NCBI GenBank assembly: GCA_039707655.1
Contig: CM077666.1
Span: forward strand, 241,582,166-241,646,165
DNA length: 64,000 nucleotides
Direction of reading: 5' to 3'
Source of the DNA: Elymus sibiricus
Taxonomy: Eukaryota; Streptophyta; Magnoliopsida; Poales; Poaceae
Below the pieces are notes generated by a model. The model did not search any database, was not told the DNA's origin, and saw only the letters and a list, made by a program, of their open reading frames with translations. Position numbers and translations under genes: made by a program. Positions 39,555 through 48,310 of this stretch are shown here, piece after piece. The stretch's first letter is position 1; each line of letters begins with the position of its first letter.

Positions 39555-39815
39555 GCCCGGACATCTGGCCCCCAGCCCGGACATCCGGCCCCTGGGGTCA
39601 ACAGCAGCAGCAAACGCCTAACAGCAAAAGAGGCTACAGGCACCGGACATCCGGCCAGAGGCCCGGACATCCACCCCGTGCAGCCCGGACATCCGACGCC
39701 AGCCCGGAAATCCGGCACTCCCCCCAACAGAGAGCACCGAAGTTTGGCCAGTTTCGGCCGGACATCCGGCCCCAAGCCCGGACATCCGGCACCTGGATGA
39801 ACCGCCGGACATCCG
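39555..39815 (+). repeat. Array of ccggacatccgg motifs in LTR U3
   Basis: Nine copies of a 12-base near-palindrome, ccggacatccgg (arms CCGGA and TCCGG), or one-mismatch forms lie between 39555 and 39815 at irregular spacing, usually preceded by gcc. They sit 70-330 bp upstream of the TATA box, so they belong to U3. The other three LTRs of this family have a different palindrome at the same place. Confidence 0.85.
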
Positions 39816-39884
39816 GCCCGACTCAGCGTGTTTTCGGCCTCAGGCCCTGTATCCCCCTCCATTCCGCCCTAAGTTGTACTAGCA

Positions 39885-39893
39885 CTATATAAG
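39885..39893 (+). promoter_or_regulatory. Putative TATA box, LTR of element 1
   Basis: The sequence ctatataag lies about 25 bp upstream of the conserved tagggttagcaaag block, which is also just downstream of a tactatatat box in the other LTRs. Transcription would start near 39915. This is inferred from position and conservation. Confidence 0.55.
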
Positions 39894-39971
39894 GACCTCT
39901 CCCACCTCCCTCTAGGGTTAGCAAAGTAGATAGCTCTTTGAGATTAGAGCTTTGCTCATCCGTACCTCTCC

Positions 39972-39993
39972 CATGGAGATCAAGACCTCCATG
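39972..39993 (+). other. Conserved LTR hairpin 1 (R/U5)
   Basis: CATGGAG and CTCCATG form a 7-bp stem around the loop ATCAAGAC. The same stem and loop occur at 47998-48019 and 54383-54404. At 60004-60029 the stem bases differ but still pair around the same loop. Confidence 0.65.
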
Positions 39994-40242
39994 AGACCCA
40001 TGTGAGAAGATCCTCTACGGAATCAAGACCTCGACTCCTTCGCGGATCGGGACGAACTAGCTACCGTGTATCCTTCTTTGTTGGATTTGGACCTTTGTAT
40101 CCCTCTATGTGTATGTGGATCTAGTGCATGTGTGATTAGGATCTTGTCGATTTGAGTGTCCTTCTCGTGTTCTTCGTGGATTTCCTCCTTCTCCCCCTCT
40201 AAAGTGTGAAAAGATCGTCATCTAGGGTTCCACCCTACATCA

Positions 40243-41688
40243 AAGGAGAACCACGCAAAACCTCGTGAGCAGCACGTGCACACACAAAAGCAAATACTTG
40301 CACCCAACGCGGGCACGAGGGTTCTCAATCCCCTTGAACTCGTTATTTGCAAGGATTAAATCTTGTAGTGGTAGATACATAAATTGCAAAAGAAAATAAA
40401 AGTAAATAAATTGAAGCGAGGTATTTTTAGTTTTCTTTTTATGATTAAAGTAGACCCGGGGGCCATAGTTTTCACTAGAGGCTTCTCTCTCAAACGAATA
40501 GCATACGGTGGGTAAACAAATTACTGTTGGGCAATTGATAGAAAAGTGCATAGTTATGACGGATTCATGGCAATGATCATGTATATAGGAAACACGTCCG
40601 AGACAAGTAGACCGACTCTTGCCTGCATCTACTACTATTACTCCACCCATCGACCGCTATCCAGCATGCATCTAGGGTATTAAGTTAATGAAAACGGAGT
40701 AACGCCTTAAGCAAAATGACATGATGTAGACAAGGTCAACCCAATCAATATGAATAAACCCCATCATTTTACCCTTAATGGCAACAATACAAATACGTGT
40801 CTTGTCCCTTTCTGTCACTGGGATATAGAACACCGCAAGATTGAACCCATTACAAAGCACCTCTCCCACTGAAGATAAATCAATCTAGTTGGCCAAACCA
40901 AACGGATAGATCGGAGAGAAATACAAAGCTATAACAATCATGCATAAAAGAATTCAGAAAAGACTCAAATATTTCTCATGAATAATCTGATCATAAACCC
41001 ACAATTCATCGGATCCCAACAAACACACCGCAAAAGAAGATTACATCGAATAGAACTCCAAGGAGATCGAGGAGAACATTGTATTGAAGATCAAAGAGAG
41101 AGAAGAAGCCATCTAGCTACTAGCTATGGACCCGTAGGTCTGTGGTAAACTACTCACACATCATCGGAGGGGCAGCAAGGTTGATGTAGAAGCCCTCCGT
41201 GATCGATTCCCTCTCTGGCAGGGTGCCGAAAAAGGCCTGCAGATGGGATCGCAGAAGAACAGAAGGTTGCGGCGGCGGAAAAGTTATTACGTGGGGCTCT
41301 CTGTTGGTTTCCCAATATTTGAGAATTTATAGAAGTGGAATTAGGTCAAAAGGAGCCACGAGGGGCCCACAAGGCATCTTGGCGCCCCCCCTGGGGGCGC
41401 GTGGGGTTGCCTTGTCACCGCCTCGTGAGGCTTCTGGTTACCTCCCGAAGCTTCTAGGGTCTCTCTTGTCAAGAAAAAAAATCGTCAAAAAGTTTCGTAG
41501 CGTTTGGACTTCGTTTGGTACTGATTTCCTGAAAAACCAAAAACAAGTAGAAAATAGCCACTGGCACTGGGCACTAGGTTAATAGGTTAGTCCCAAAAAA
41601 TGATATAAAATAGCATATAAAACATCCAAGATTGATACTATAATAGGATGGAACAATCAAAAATTATAGATACGTTGGAGACGTATCA
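40243..41688 (-). mobile_element. Athila/Sabrina-like LTR, interrupted by element 1
   Basis: Read on the minus strand it starts tgatacgtctccaacgtatc at 41688, a start I associate with Triticeae Sabrina/WHAM-type Athila elements. It contains a GC-rich inverted repeat (about 41384-41404) and runs to gcgtggttctcctt, where element 1's LTR begins. The last part of this LTR should lie left of element 1, beyond the window. Two minus-strand ORFs here (40240-40650 and 40672-40869) have no recognisable product. The family name is from memory. Confidence 0.65.
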
Positions 41689-43630
41689 GCATTTCCAAGC
41701 TTAATTCCTGCTCGTCCTCGAGTAGGTAAATGATAAAAATAGAATTTTTGATGTGGAATGCTACCTAACATATCTATCATGTAATCTCTTTTATGGCATA
41801 AATATTGTGAAGCGATGAATTAACAATATCAACATAATAATATCCATGAACATAAGAAGCATAATCATTAAACTTTGAAAATATACGATCCTTAAGGAGT
41901 GTTATCCCTACTCACTTTCTCATATTAGCAATGGCATGACTCTATCTTCACCTCAAATATATAAATCATGAGCACCCTGGTGTTAGACTAGGCAATTGGA
42001 TCGTACTTCTAATACGCTTCAGCATTTTCAACTCCCACGCAATACATGAGCTCGAGCCATGGACATAGCACTAGGTGGAATAGAATGCGGTGATAGGGAT
42101 CAATAATGGTAAAAGGAGAAGAAGAAAGTATCTCATCAACTCGGCGGATCAACGGGCTATGGAGATGCCCAACAATCGATATCAATGTGAGGAGTAGGGA
42201 TTGCCATGCAACGGATGCACTAAGAGCTATAAGTGTATGAAAGCTCAAACTGAAAACTAAGTGGGTGTGCATGCAACTTGCTTGCTCATGCAGACCTCGG
42301 GCATTTGAGGAAGCCCATCATCGGAATATACAAGCCAAGTTCTATAATGAAAAATTCCCACTAGTATATGAAAGTGACAACTCAGGAAACTCTCTACATG
42401 AAAAACATGGTGCTACTCTGAAGCACAAGTGTGGAAAAGGATAGTAACATTGCCCCTTCTCTCTTTTTCTCTCATTTTTTTTTGCTGGGCTCTTTTTGGC
42501 CTCTTTTTTTTTCGTCCGGAGTCTCATCCCGACTTGTGGGGGAATCACAGTCACCATCATCCTTTCCTCACTGGGACAATGCTCTAATAATGATGATCAT
42601 CACACTTTTATTTACTTACAACTCAATATTACAACTCGATACTAGAACAATATGACTCTATATGAATGCCTCTGGCAGTGTACCAGGATGTGCAATGATC
42701 TAGCGTAACATGTATAAAAAATGATGAACGGTGGCTGAGCCACAAATACTATGTCAGATCATGCAAAGCATTATGACAATGATGATGTGTGTCATATAAA
42801 TGGAACGGTGGAAGTTGCATGGCAATATATCTCGGAATGGCTATGGAAATGCCATAATAGGTAGGTATGGTGGCTGTTTTGAGGAAGGTAAAAGGAGGCT
42901 TATGTGTGAAAGAGCGTATCATATCACGGGGTTTGGATGCACCGGCAAAGTTTGCACCAACTCTCGAGGTGAGAAAGGGCAAGGCACGGTACCGAAGAGG
43001 CTAGCAAATTGCGGAAAGATAGGAGTGCGTATGATCCATGGGTTCACATTAGTCATAAAGAACTCACATACTTATTGTGAAAGCCTATTAGCCCTCGAAG
43101 CAAAGTACTAACAGCATGCCCCTAGGAGGGAGGTTGGTAGGAGTTAACCATCGCGCGCCCCCGATCGTAACAACACTCAAGGATTTCATTTCAGACCTAT
43201 AAATGCTCGAACTTCCTCACCATGCCACGACCAATACTTAGACGAGTAGTTAATAACAAACTTTAATACCGATATTTCTACTAACCCATGATCATGAACC
43301 TATATCCTTTCATATTACGACATTAATAAAATTAACCATACACTTCATATTTAGTGATCTACATGAAAGTTTTTATTATATCCTCCTTGAATACCTTATC
43401 ATATCAGGACCATTCTTTTAACACGTGCAAATTGCCATTACTATTTATTAGACTCTCAAAAAGATTTAAGTGAAGCATGAGAGTGCAACTATTTCTTTAA
43501 AATATAACCACCACCGTGCTCTAAAAGATATAAGTGAAGCACTAGACCAACTGCCTATCTCAAAAGATATAAGTGAAGCACATAGAGTATTCTAACAAAT
43601 CACGATAAATGTGTGTCCCACTCAAAAAGG
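41689..43630 (-). mobile_element. 3' internal noncoding region of the Athila/Sabrina-like element
   Basis: The stretch abutting the LTR start reads, on the minus strand, as a polypurine-like agcttggaaatgc and then the LTR, so it is the 3' end of the internal region. About 1.9 kb holds no convincing ORF. It contains a T-rich tract (about 42470-42515), the direct repeats listed separately, and AT-rich sequence. The Tat-like element is inserted at its far end. Confidence 0.55.
43454..43582 (+). repeat. Three direct repeats of aaaagatataagtgaagca
   Basis: Copies of about 19 bases begin near 43458 (one mismatch, agattta), 43523 and 43562. They are spaced about 65 and 39 bp apart. I recall the same short repeats in the 3' part of Triticeae Sabrina-like elements. 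Confidence 0.7.
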
Positions 43631-44799
43631 TGTTGTCGTGGGAAAATGACAATCTATGGGATCGAGAGGATCCCTTTGCGGTTCGGGAGTGGGATCAAAA
43701 TACTACAAAGAGCAGGGCTAGTAGATATGAGCACAAGCAATGATTTATCTAGGTTCGGGCCGCTGTGAGCGTAAAACCCTACTCCTGTTCTAGTGGTTTG
43801 ATTGTATGTGAGCTCAAGTGTTACAAAGAGCGTAGCTTGCCGGCAAGGTGCGCGGGAAGTGCAGCTACAACGTGTAGTTGAGCTAAGAGTCGACCGTTCT
43901 AGGTGTAGCCGTGGGCCTCCTTTTATAGGCCAAGGGGTTACCACAGAGGCTAACATGGCCATTACAGAGTATGAATAGTAACTTGCACCGTCACCACGTC
44001 TATCTCCAGACGGGGTTAGACAAGCGCATTAAATGCACCGTTAGGTGTTACGTCGGGGAGGCGAGGTTTTGGGTAAAAGATCTGTACCACCGGTCCTGGC
44101 GCCCTCTTGTCACCTTGACACGTCCCAGGGATGGGTGTCATTAAAGTTAATCCTGGCGTGGCATGCTGACACGTGCCTTGGCCAGCTACGTTGACTGCCT
44201 GCCTGCTCGACACCTATCATGCGTGCTTATCTAGCCGATGATGAGGTGCAACGGTAACGGGACAAAACGAGTTTGCCGGCACGGAGGTTGCCGGGCCATT
44301 GCTTGCCGGCAACCATAGTCTTGGTCTTCACCTTGTCGGTACGGAGCTTGCCGGCAAGGGCAATCTTGATCTTCAGTACGAGAATAGTACTTCTCGATGA
44401 TCTGCCTTGAGGTCTTCTTCACGGTCTTGTTTATTCCAAGTCTTGAGTCATAGTTATCCTCCGTCAAGCCCTTGACGTCAAGGAGGCTACAACTGCCTGT
44501 GCACAAGTCAGGGTACGAGGGGTACACCGACAGGAGCCCCTGAGCCTGGGCCACACGCGCATGTGAGGCGTCGTTGGGCCAGGCCTGAACAGTGCACAGG
44601 CACGCGTGGCAGAGCATAACTGTCATAATCTTCTCTGTTACCACGCCCCCCACAACGCGCATTAAATGCGGGCGTGGGAGAGGTGGAATGGAACGGGTGC
44701 GGGGAGGTAGTGCGCCTGAAAAGTGCAGCCACGTAGTACGGTAAAGGGCCAACCCCCGCGCCTTCCCCATAAAAAGGAATCCGTGAGGGGCGCTACTCA
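43631..44799 (-). mobile_element. 3' LTR of the Tat-like element (approximate bounds)
   Basis: On the minus strand it ends ttttcccacgacaaca at 43631, the kind of end (gacaaca) seen in grass Tat LTRs. A polypurine tract gggagaagggggg (plus 44804-44816) precedes its likely start, tgagtagcgcc at 44799. A TATA box lies near its 3' part. The left flank is aaagg. No second LTR is in the window to fix the bounds, so the start may be off by some bases. The ORF at 44231-44800 lies within it and looks spurious. Confidence 0.6.
43917..43928 (-). promoter_or_regulatory. Putative TATA box of the Tat-like LTR
   Basis: On the minus strand this reads cctataaaagga, about 290 bp before the LTR end, a fitting place for the LTR promoter. 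There is no experimental or comparative support within the window. Confidence 0.5.
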
Positions 44800-44935
44800 T
44801 TTACCCCCCTTCTCCCAATCTCGCCATTGCCGCCGTATTTTTCCCACCTCCCTGTGCCTGACTCCTCGCATTTCCTTCCTCGATTCCTGCTATTGAAGAA
44901 GGCGAAACGGCATGGAGAGTGACCCCCTAGGGTGC

Positions 44936-44944
44936 TATAAAAAG
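44936..44944 (+). promoter_or_regulatory. Putative TATA box for the antisense B3-like ORF
   Basis: tataaaaag lies 107 bp upstream of the ATG at 45051 and 117 bp upstream of the ATG at 45061, on the opposite strand to the retroelement genes. This suggests the ORF has its own promoter between the LTR and the ORF. Confidence 0.5.
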
Positions 44945-45060
44945 GGCGGGGGGAGGGGGACGGCGACCTCCCTCACTCATCTTCAAACCTTGCCTCTCTC
45001 CTCTTCCAACCTTTCACCCATCCTTGTTTTCCCCAAGGTCCACCGCGGCGATGGCAAGGG

Positions 45061-45732
45061 GTGGAGGTCGGGCCCGCGCATCTGCTGCTGCCACGAGGGC
45101 CCCCCTATAGGGCCGAACGCGTTCCTCAGCAGCTGCCGCGGAGGCCAGCCCTAGCGCCCGTGGAAGGGTCGCCCCCCGCGGCCATGGGGGGCGCGGCGTT
45201 CGTGGTCGAGGCGGGCGTGGCGGAGAGGCCGCCCCCCCCCCCTGATGCGGAGGCCCACACGGCGGTGCAGGCGGAGGCCCACACGGCGGTGGCGGTGCAC
45301 GAGTTCATCGTGGGGCTGCACCGTCGGCCCCGCAGTTGGCTCTGGCTCCCGGACTCCTTTGCGAGGGCGATGGAAGACAGCAGGCCCTCGGGCCTGTGGC
45401 TACAGGCGGATGGCTGCTGCAACGGCCCCTCCTGGGTGGTGGCTGAGTTCTCCACCGCCGGCTTCTTGCTCCTGACACGGGGGTGGCAGTCGTTCGCCCG
45501 CTCCCGTGGTCTAGGGTGGGGGCATCTCCTCCAGTTTAGGTACGACGGGGCCGCAACACTCTTTGTGAAGTTCTTCGGGGTCTCCGATGGCCGTATGGAG
45601 TGCTGCGCGGAGAGCGAGAGCAGCAGCGGCACCGATTCCCCCAGCGGGAGCATGGGCACTGACTCCACTGGCGGGAGCGGAAGCGACGAAAGCTCCCCGG
45701 GCATCAAGAGTGAGGACGAAGATTCTGACTAG
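45061..45732 (+). CDS. Antisense ORF with B3-like DNA-binding domain inside the Tat-like element
   Basis: The ORF has 223 codons and is opposite in strand to the element's gag-pol. Residues 95-175 look like a plant B3 DNA-binding domain: WLPDSFARAM, then WVVAEF, LTRGWQSFARSRGLGWGHLL, and the hallmark FRYDG followed by LFVKFF. The tail (183-223) is Ser/Asp/Glu-rich and acidic. The start is uncertain. An ATG at 45051 in a strong context (gcggcgATGGC) opens another frame encoding an RGG-rich basic stretch, which is broken by TAG at 45108 and would join the B3 frame near the 11-C run at 45232-45242. So the true N-terminus may be the RGG-rich one and the copy degenerate. Tat elements are known to carry antisense ORFs at this place. 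The B3 assignment is from pattern only. Confidence 0.6.
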   Translation: MEVGPAHLLLPRGPPYRAERVPQQLPRRPALAPVEGSPPAAMGGAAFVVEAGVAERPPPPPDAEAHTAVQAEAHTAVAVHEFIVGLHRRPRSWLWLPDSFARAMEDSRPSGLWLQADGCCNGPSWVVAEFSTAGFLLLTRGWQSFARSRGLGWGHLLQFRYDGAATLFVKFFGVSDGRMECCAESESSSGTDSPSGSMGTDSTGGSGSDESSPGIKSEDEDSD

Positions 45733-46579
45733 GCGCAGGCAACATCCGAGTCAAATCGTGAAGACGAGCCGCGCTCTGCCTAGGTCCCTTTCTTTTGCTC
45801 CTGTATCAGAATCAATGTAACCCCGTGGGGGCATGGAAAATGACCTTTGCATTTAAGCGCTTAATGGTTGCTGTAATTTGTGTTTTGGATGGATGTATGC
45901 ATGCTATCTCTCTTGTCTTATTCTGTCTTTGCATTGTTTTTGTACCCTACGCTTGCCGGAAACTTGCCGGTGCGCGCACTCTTGCTGCGAGCGCTTGAGG
46001 AACGGGTCCTTAGCAACTTGCCGGAAGTGCCGCTGCCGGCAAGGGTACACTTGACGATCACAACGCAGCTACTTAAGTTGCCGAGCGGAATCGAAACAAA
46101 GTAAGAGCGCAGTCGATCACAACAAGGTTCCTTAGCGTGCAGGTTTCTCATACAAAGGCCAAAATCGTTCAAGGAGAAGTTACAACTACAACAATGAATT
46201 TACTTTAAAGTTTTGCAACTTAGCTTTTTCTTTGCTGTGCTTCTTGCCGTAGGACGATATCTTGAACGTCATTCGGTATCCATACCATCACTCCCCCCGG
46301 GAAACTTGTACGCGAGGAACCCTTCTGTCCTTTGAGAAAAAGAAAGAAGAGAAACGAGGAGGCTGGAACCTTGACGGTTCGTTAATCATCCTATACAAGG
46401 GGAAATGTAGCACAAGGCTGCCTGCAACATATAAACAACTATGTACTTGGACAAAGAATTGTGAAACACTTATCTTTATTTATGTGCACAGGATCTGCGC
46501 CCGGCTCTCTACAAAGGTTTACATGCCTTTCCGACAAACTTGTACAAAAGAGGTTGCCGGGCAGACCGGCAACCGCGCC
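45733..46579. other. Noncoding spacer between antisense ORF and integrase end
   Basis: No ORF is supported. It contains several ttgccgg motifs (about 45953-46030 and 46552) and a possible polyadenylation-type aatcaatgtaa downstream of the B3-like ORF (about 45810-45820). On the retroelement strand it is 3' untranslated sequence. Confidence 0.5.
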
Positions 46580-47494
46580 TTACGTGTAAAACTTGCGAAG
46601 ATGCTCATTATTCCATGAGTTGAGCACCGGAGTGCCATCTTCGGTCTCTAGGCGGACTGCGCCGGGCCTAGTGACTCGTACCACCCGGTAAGGGCCCTCC
46701 CACTTCAGCGTCAGCTTGTTTTGACCCTTCGTGGACTGAATCCGACGAAGAACAAGGTCGCCTTCCTCAAGGTTCCTGGCGTTCACTTTACGGCTATGGT
46801 AGCGGCGCAAAGCTTGCTGGTACCGTGCAGCACGGACAGCAGCCCGGAAGCGATCTTGCTCAGGGAGCGTGGCATCATCTTGCCGCAGCTCATCTTGATC
46901 CTCCTCATCGAAGGCCAAGACTCGAGGTGACCCGTATTTGAGCTCTGTGGGGAGCACCGCTTCTGCACCATGAACAAGGGAGAAGGGTGTCTGGCCAGTG
47001 CCTCGACTTGGCGTCGTCCTGATCGACCAAAGAACTATCGACAACTCTTCCACCCAGCGCCTTCCACACTTGTGTAGCCTGTCGAAAGTTCTGGTCTTGA
47101 GACAACGCAACACTTCTGCATTTGCCCTCTCTACTTGTCCATTGCTCCTTGGGTGAGCAACAGACGCATAGCAAATCTTATTTCCAAGTTCTTGGCAATA
47201 TGTTGTGAAGGCGCGGCTCGTGAATTGGGTGCCATTGTCAGTGATGATCCTGTTGGGGACACCAAAACGGGCAACCAATCCTTTGAGGAACTTGATGGCT
47301 GACTGTGCCATCACCTTCCTCACTGGCTCCACCTCAGGCCACTTTGTAAACTTGTCGATTGCAACGTACAAGAATTCAAAGCCCCCGGTAGCACGGGGGA
47401 AGGGGCCGACGATGTCGAGCCCCCAGACCGAGAAAGGCCAGGAGAGAGGGATGGTTTGGAGGGCTTGAGCTGGCTGGTGAATGTCCTTGGAGTG
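46580..47494 (-). pseudogene. Integrase of Tat-like element, core and C-terminal part
   Basis: Read on the minus strand it starts at the insertion point (HSKDIHQPAQ) and is open to the stop at 46580. The catalytic triad is visible: Asp in WGLDIVGPFP, Asp in IITDNGTQF and Glu in GQVERANAEV. The C-terminal part has KWEGPYRVVRV, a GPY-type module. The zinc finger half lies 7.2 kb away at 54686-54757, because a nested element interrupts the gene. The first residues of the longer ORF that runs to 47563 come from the nested LTR and are not integrase. Confidence 0.9.
47490..47494. repeat. Target site duplication, left copy (gagtg)
   Basis: The five bases before the LTR start match the five after the 3' LTR end (54681-54685). 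The duplicated site lies within the Tat integrase coding sequence. Confidence 0.9.
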
Positions 47495-47692
47495 TGATGC
47501 GGAGCATCCTACGGTCATCTCCATGTACACCTCAACATCTCCCCAAGACCCAAGAGGAACCACGCCAAGGCCACGAGAACGGTCATTTCCAAGTACACCT
47601 CAATATCTCCCCAAGACCCAAGAGGAACCACGCCAAGGCCATGAGGACGACGGAGGAAGAAAACCCGAAGAGGACAGCACCTCCCAGGCGAC

Positions 47693-47844
47693 CCCGTGCG
47701 CACGGGCCCCCAAGACCCCGTGCGCACGGGATACGGCAAAACTACTGGAACCCCCGTGCACACGGGCCCCTGGACCCCGTGCGCATGGGCCTCGCCGCTG
47801 TAGCACCCCATGCGCACGGGCCCCACTTACCCCGTGCGCACGGG
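47693..47844 (+). repeat. Array of CCCGTGCGCACGGG palindromes, 5' LTR U3
   Basis: Six copies lie at 47693, 47717, 47753, 47776, 47807 and 47831. Three (47693, 47717, 47831) are perfect 14-base palindromes. The other three differ by one transition in a CpG (gtgcacac, gcgcatgg, catgcgca). They lie 65-225 bp upstream of the TATA box. Confidence 0.9.
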
Positions 47845-47907
47845 CCACCCTGCGTGGTGGCTGACTTTGTCCTGTTTCGCCCCCACTTCGTCCCTTACCT
47901 CCCACCT

Positions 47908-47918
47908 ACTATATATTT
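47908..47918 (+). promoter_or_regulatory. Putative TATA box, 5' LTR of nested element
   Basis: ctatatatttc precedes the conserved gttagggttagcaaag block by about 20 bp. The equivalents are tactatatattcc near 54294 and at 59919-59930. Confidence 0.5.
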
Positions 47919-47997
47919 CGTGGATAGACCATTTGTTAGGGTTAGCAAAGATGTATTAGAGATCTAGTAGAGCTTTGCTCCTATCTATCACCTCTCC

Positions 47998-48076
47998 CAT
48001 GGAGATCAAGACCTCCATGTGAGAAGATCCCTTAGGGATTCAAGACCTCCCTTGTGGAGAAGATCCTCCTAGGATT
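47998..48076 (+). other. Three serial hairpins with a repeated CAAGACCTC module, R/U5 of 5' LTR
   Basis: Hairpin 1 is at 47998-48019 (CATGGAG, loop ATCAAGAC, CTCCATG). Hairpin 2 is at 48027-48039 (ATCCC, loop TTA, GGGAT) and hairpin 3 at 48063-48075 (ATCCT, loop CCT, AGGAT). CAAGACCTC lies in the first hairpin and directly follows the second; the third is followed by CAGGACCTC. The arrangement is repeated in the 3' LTR (54383-54460), where the third module reads CAAGACCTC. Confidence 0.6.
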
Positions 48077-48298
48077 CAGGACCTCAACTCCTTCAAGGAT
48101 TGGGATGAACTAGCTACCTCTTTACCTTCTTGTTTTGGATTTGGACCTTTGTATCCCTCTTTGTGTATGTGGATCTAGCACATGTGTGATTGGATCTTGT
48201 TGATTGAGTGTTTGTTCTTGTGTTCTTCTCTCAATTTGGCCTTTTCCCCCTCCAAGTGTGAAAAGATCTTCCCTTACGGTCTCCACCCTACAACATCT

Positions 48299-48310
48299 TG
48301 GTATCAGAGC
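48299..48310 (+). other. Primer binding site for initiator Met tRNA
   Basis: tggtatcagagc begins three bases after the 5' LTR and is complementary to the 3' end of initiator methionine tRNA, the usual primer of many plant LTR elements. Confidence 0.9.

Larger units (their letters stand above)
1..40242 (+). mobile_element. Ty3/gypsy LTR retroelement (element 1) carrying an internal tandem array; 5' end outside window
   Basis: The order tandem leader-gag-protease units, RT, RNase H, integrase, polypurine tract and LTR is that of a Ty3/gypsy element on the plus strand. The zinc knuckle CFTCKGRGHKSFEC, the RT box YFDD and an integrase with HHCC finger, D, D, E and a GPF module are all readable. 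The pol frame appears to run through the polypurine tract into the 3' LTR, which is known for CRM chromoviruses, so a CRM-like chromovirus is my tentative placement. The right flank begins with aagga, so the target duplication should be AAGGA, but the left end is not in the window. The right flank is an Athila/Sabrina-like LTR, so this element is nested in it. Confidence 0.85.
39269..40242 (+). mobile_element. 3' LTR of element 1 (974 bp)
   Basis: It begins tgatgcggagcatccta directly after the polypurine tract and ends ccaccctacatca. The start and end match the LTRs at 47495, 53810 and 59362 (ends ctacaaca). It contains a palindrome-type repeat array, a TATA box and the conserved hairpin region. 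Its middle part differs from the other three LTRs, so it is a distinct subfamily. Confidence 0.85.
47495..48295 (+). mobile_element. 5' LTR of nested element (801 bp)
   Basis: It runs from tgatgcggagcatccta to caccctacaaca. Near its start a 68-bp stretch is present twice in tandem (from 47513 and 47581), as in the 3' LTR. The 70-bp length difference from the 3' LTR is explained by a repeat expansion there. Confidence 0.9.

Noticed and set aside
39555..39815. CRISPR-like array of short palindromic repeats
   Set aside because: Spacing is irregular, repeats are only about 12 bases, and the array is inside a plant LTR.
42440..42560. T-rich tract as a retroposon poly-A tail
   Set aside because: It is interrupted by gctgggctc and ggcc and lies inside a noncoding region I recognise from Athila/Sabrina-like elements, without target duplications.
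44231..44800. 189-codon minus-strand ORF
   Set aside because: It coincides with the LTR of the Tat-like element and has no recognisable domain.
45061..45732. Host B3 gene
   Set aside because: It lies between the integrase end and the 3' LTR of one retroelement, with no introns or host flanks, so it belongs to the element.
47495..47563. N-terminal 22 residues of the minus-strand integrase ORF
   Set aside because: They are encoded by the nested element's LTR; the real upstream coding sequence resumes at 54686.
47936..47950. Telomere-like ttagggttag in the LTRs
   Set aside because: Only one and a half units, present at the same place in each LTR, so part of the conserved LTR sequence.
47481..47967. 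ORFs with repeated PRAHG or CARAP peptides in the LTRs
   Set aside because: The peptides are translations of the CCCGTGCGCACGGG array in different frames, not a repeat protein.
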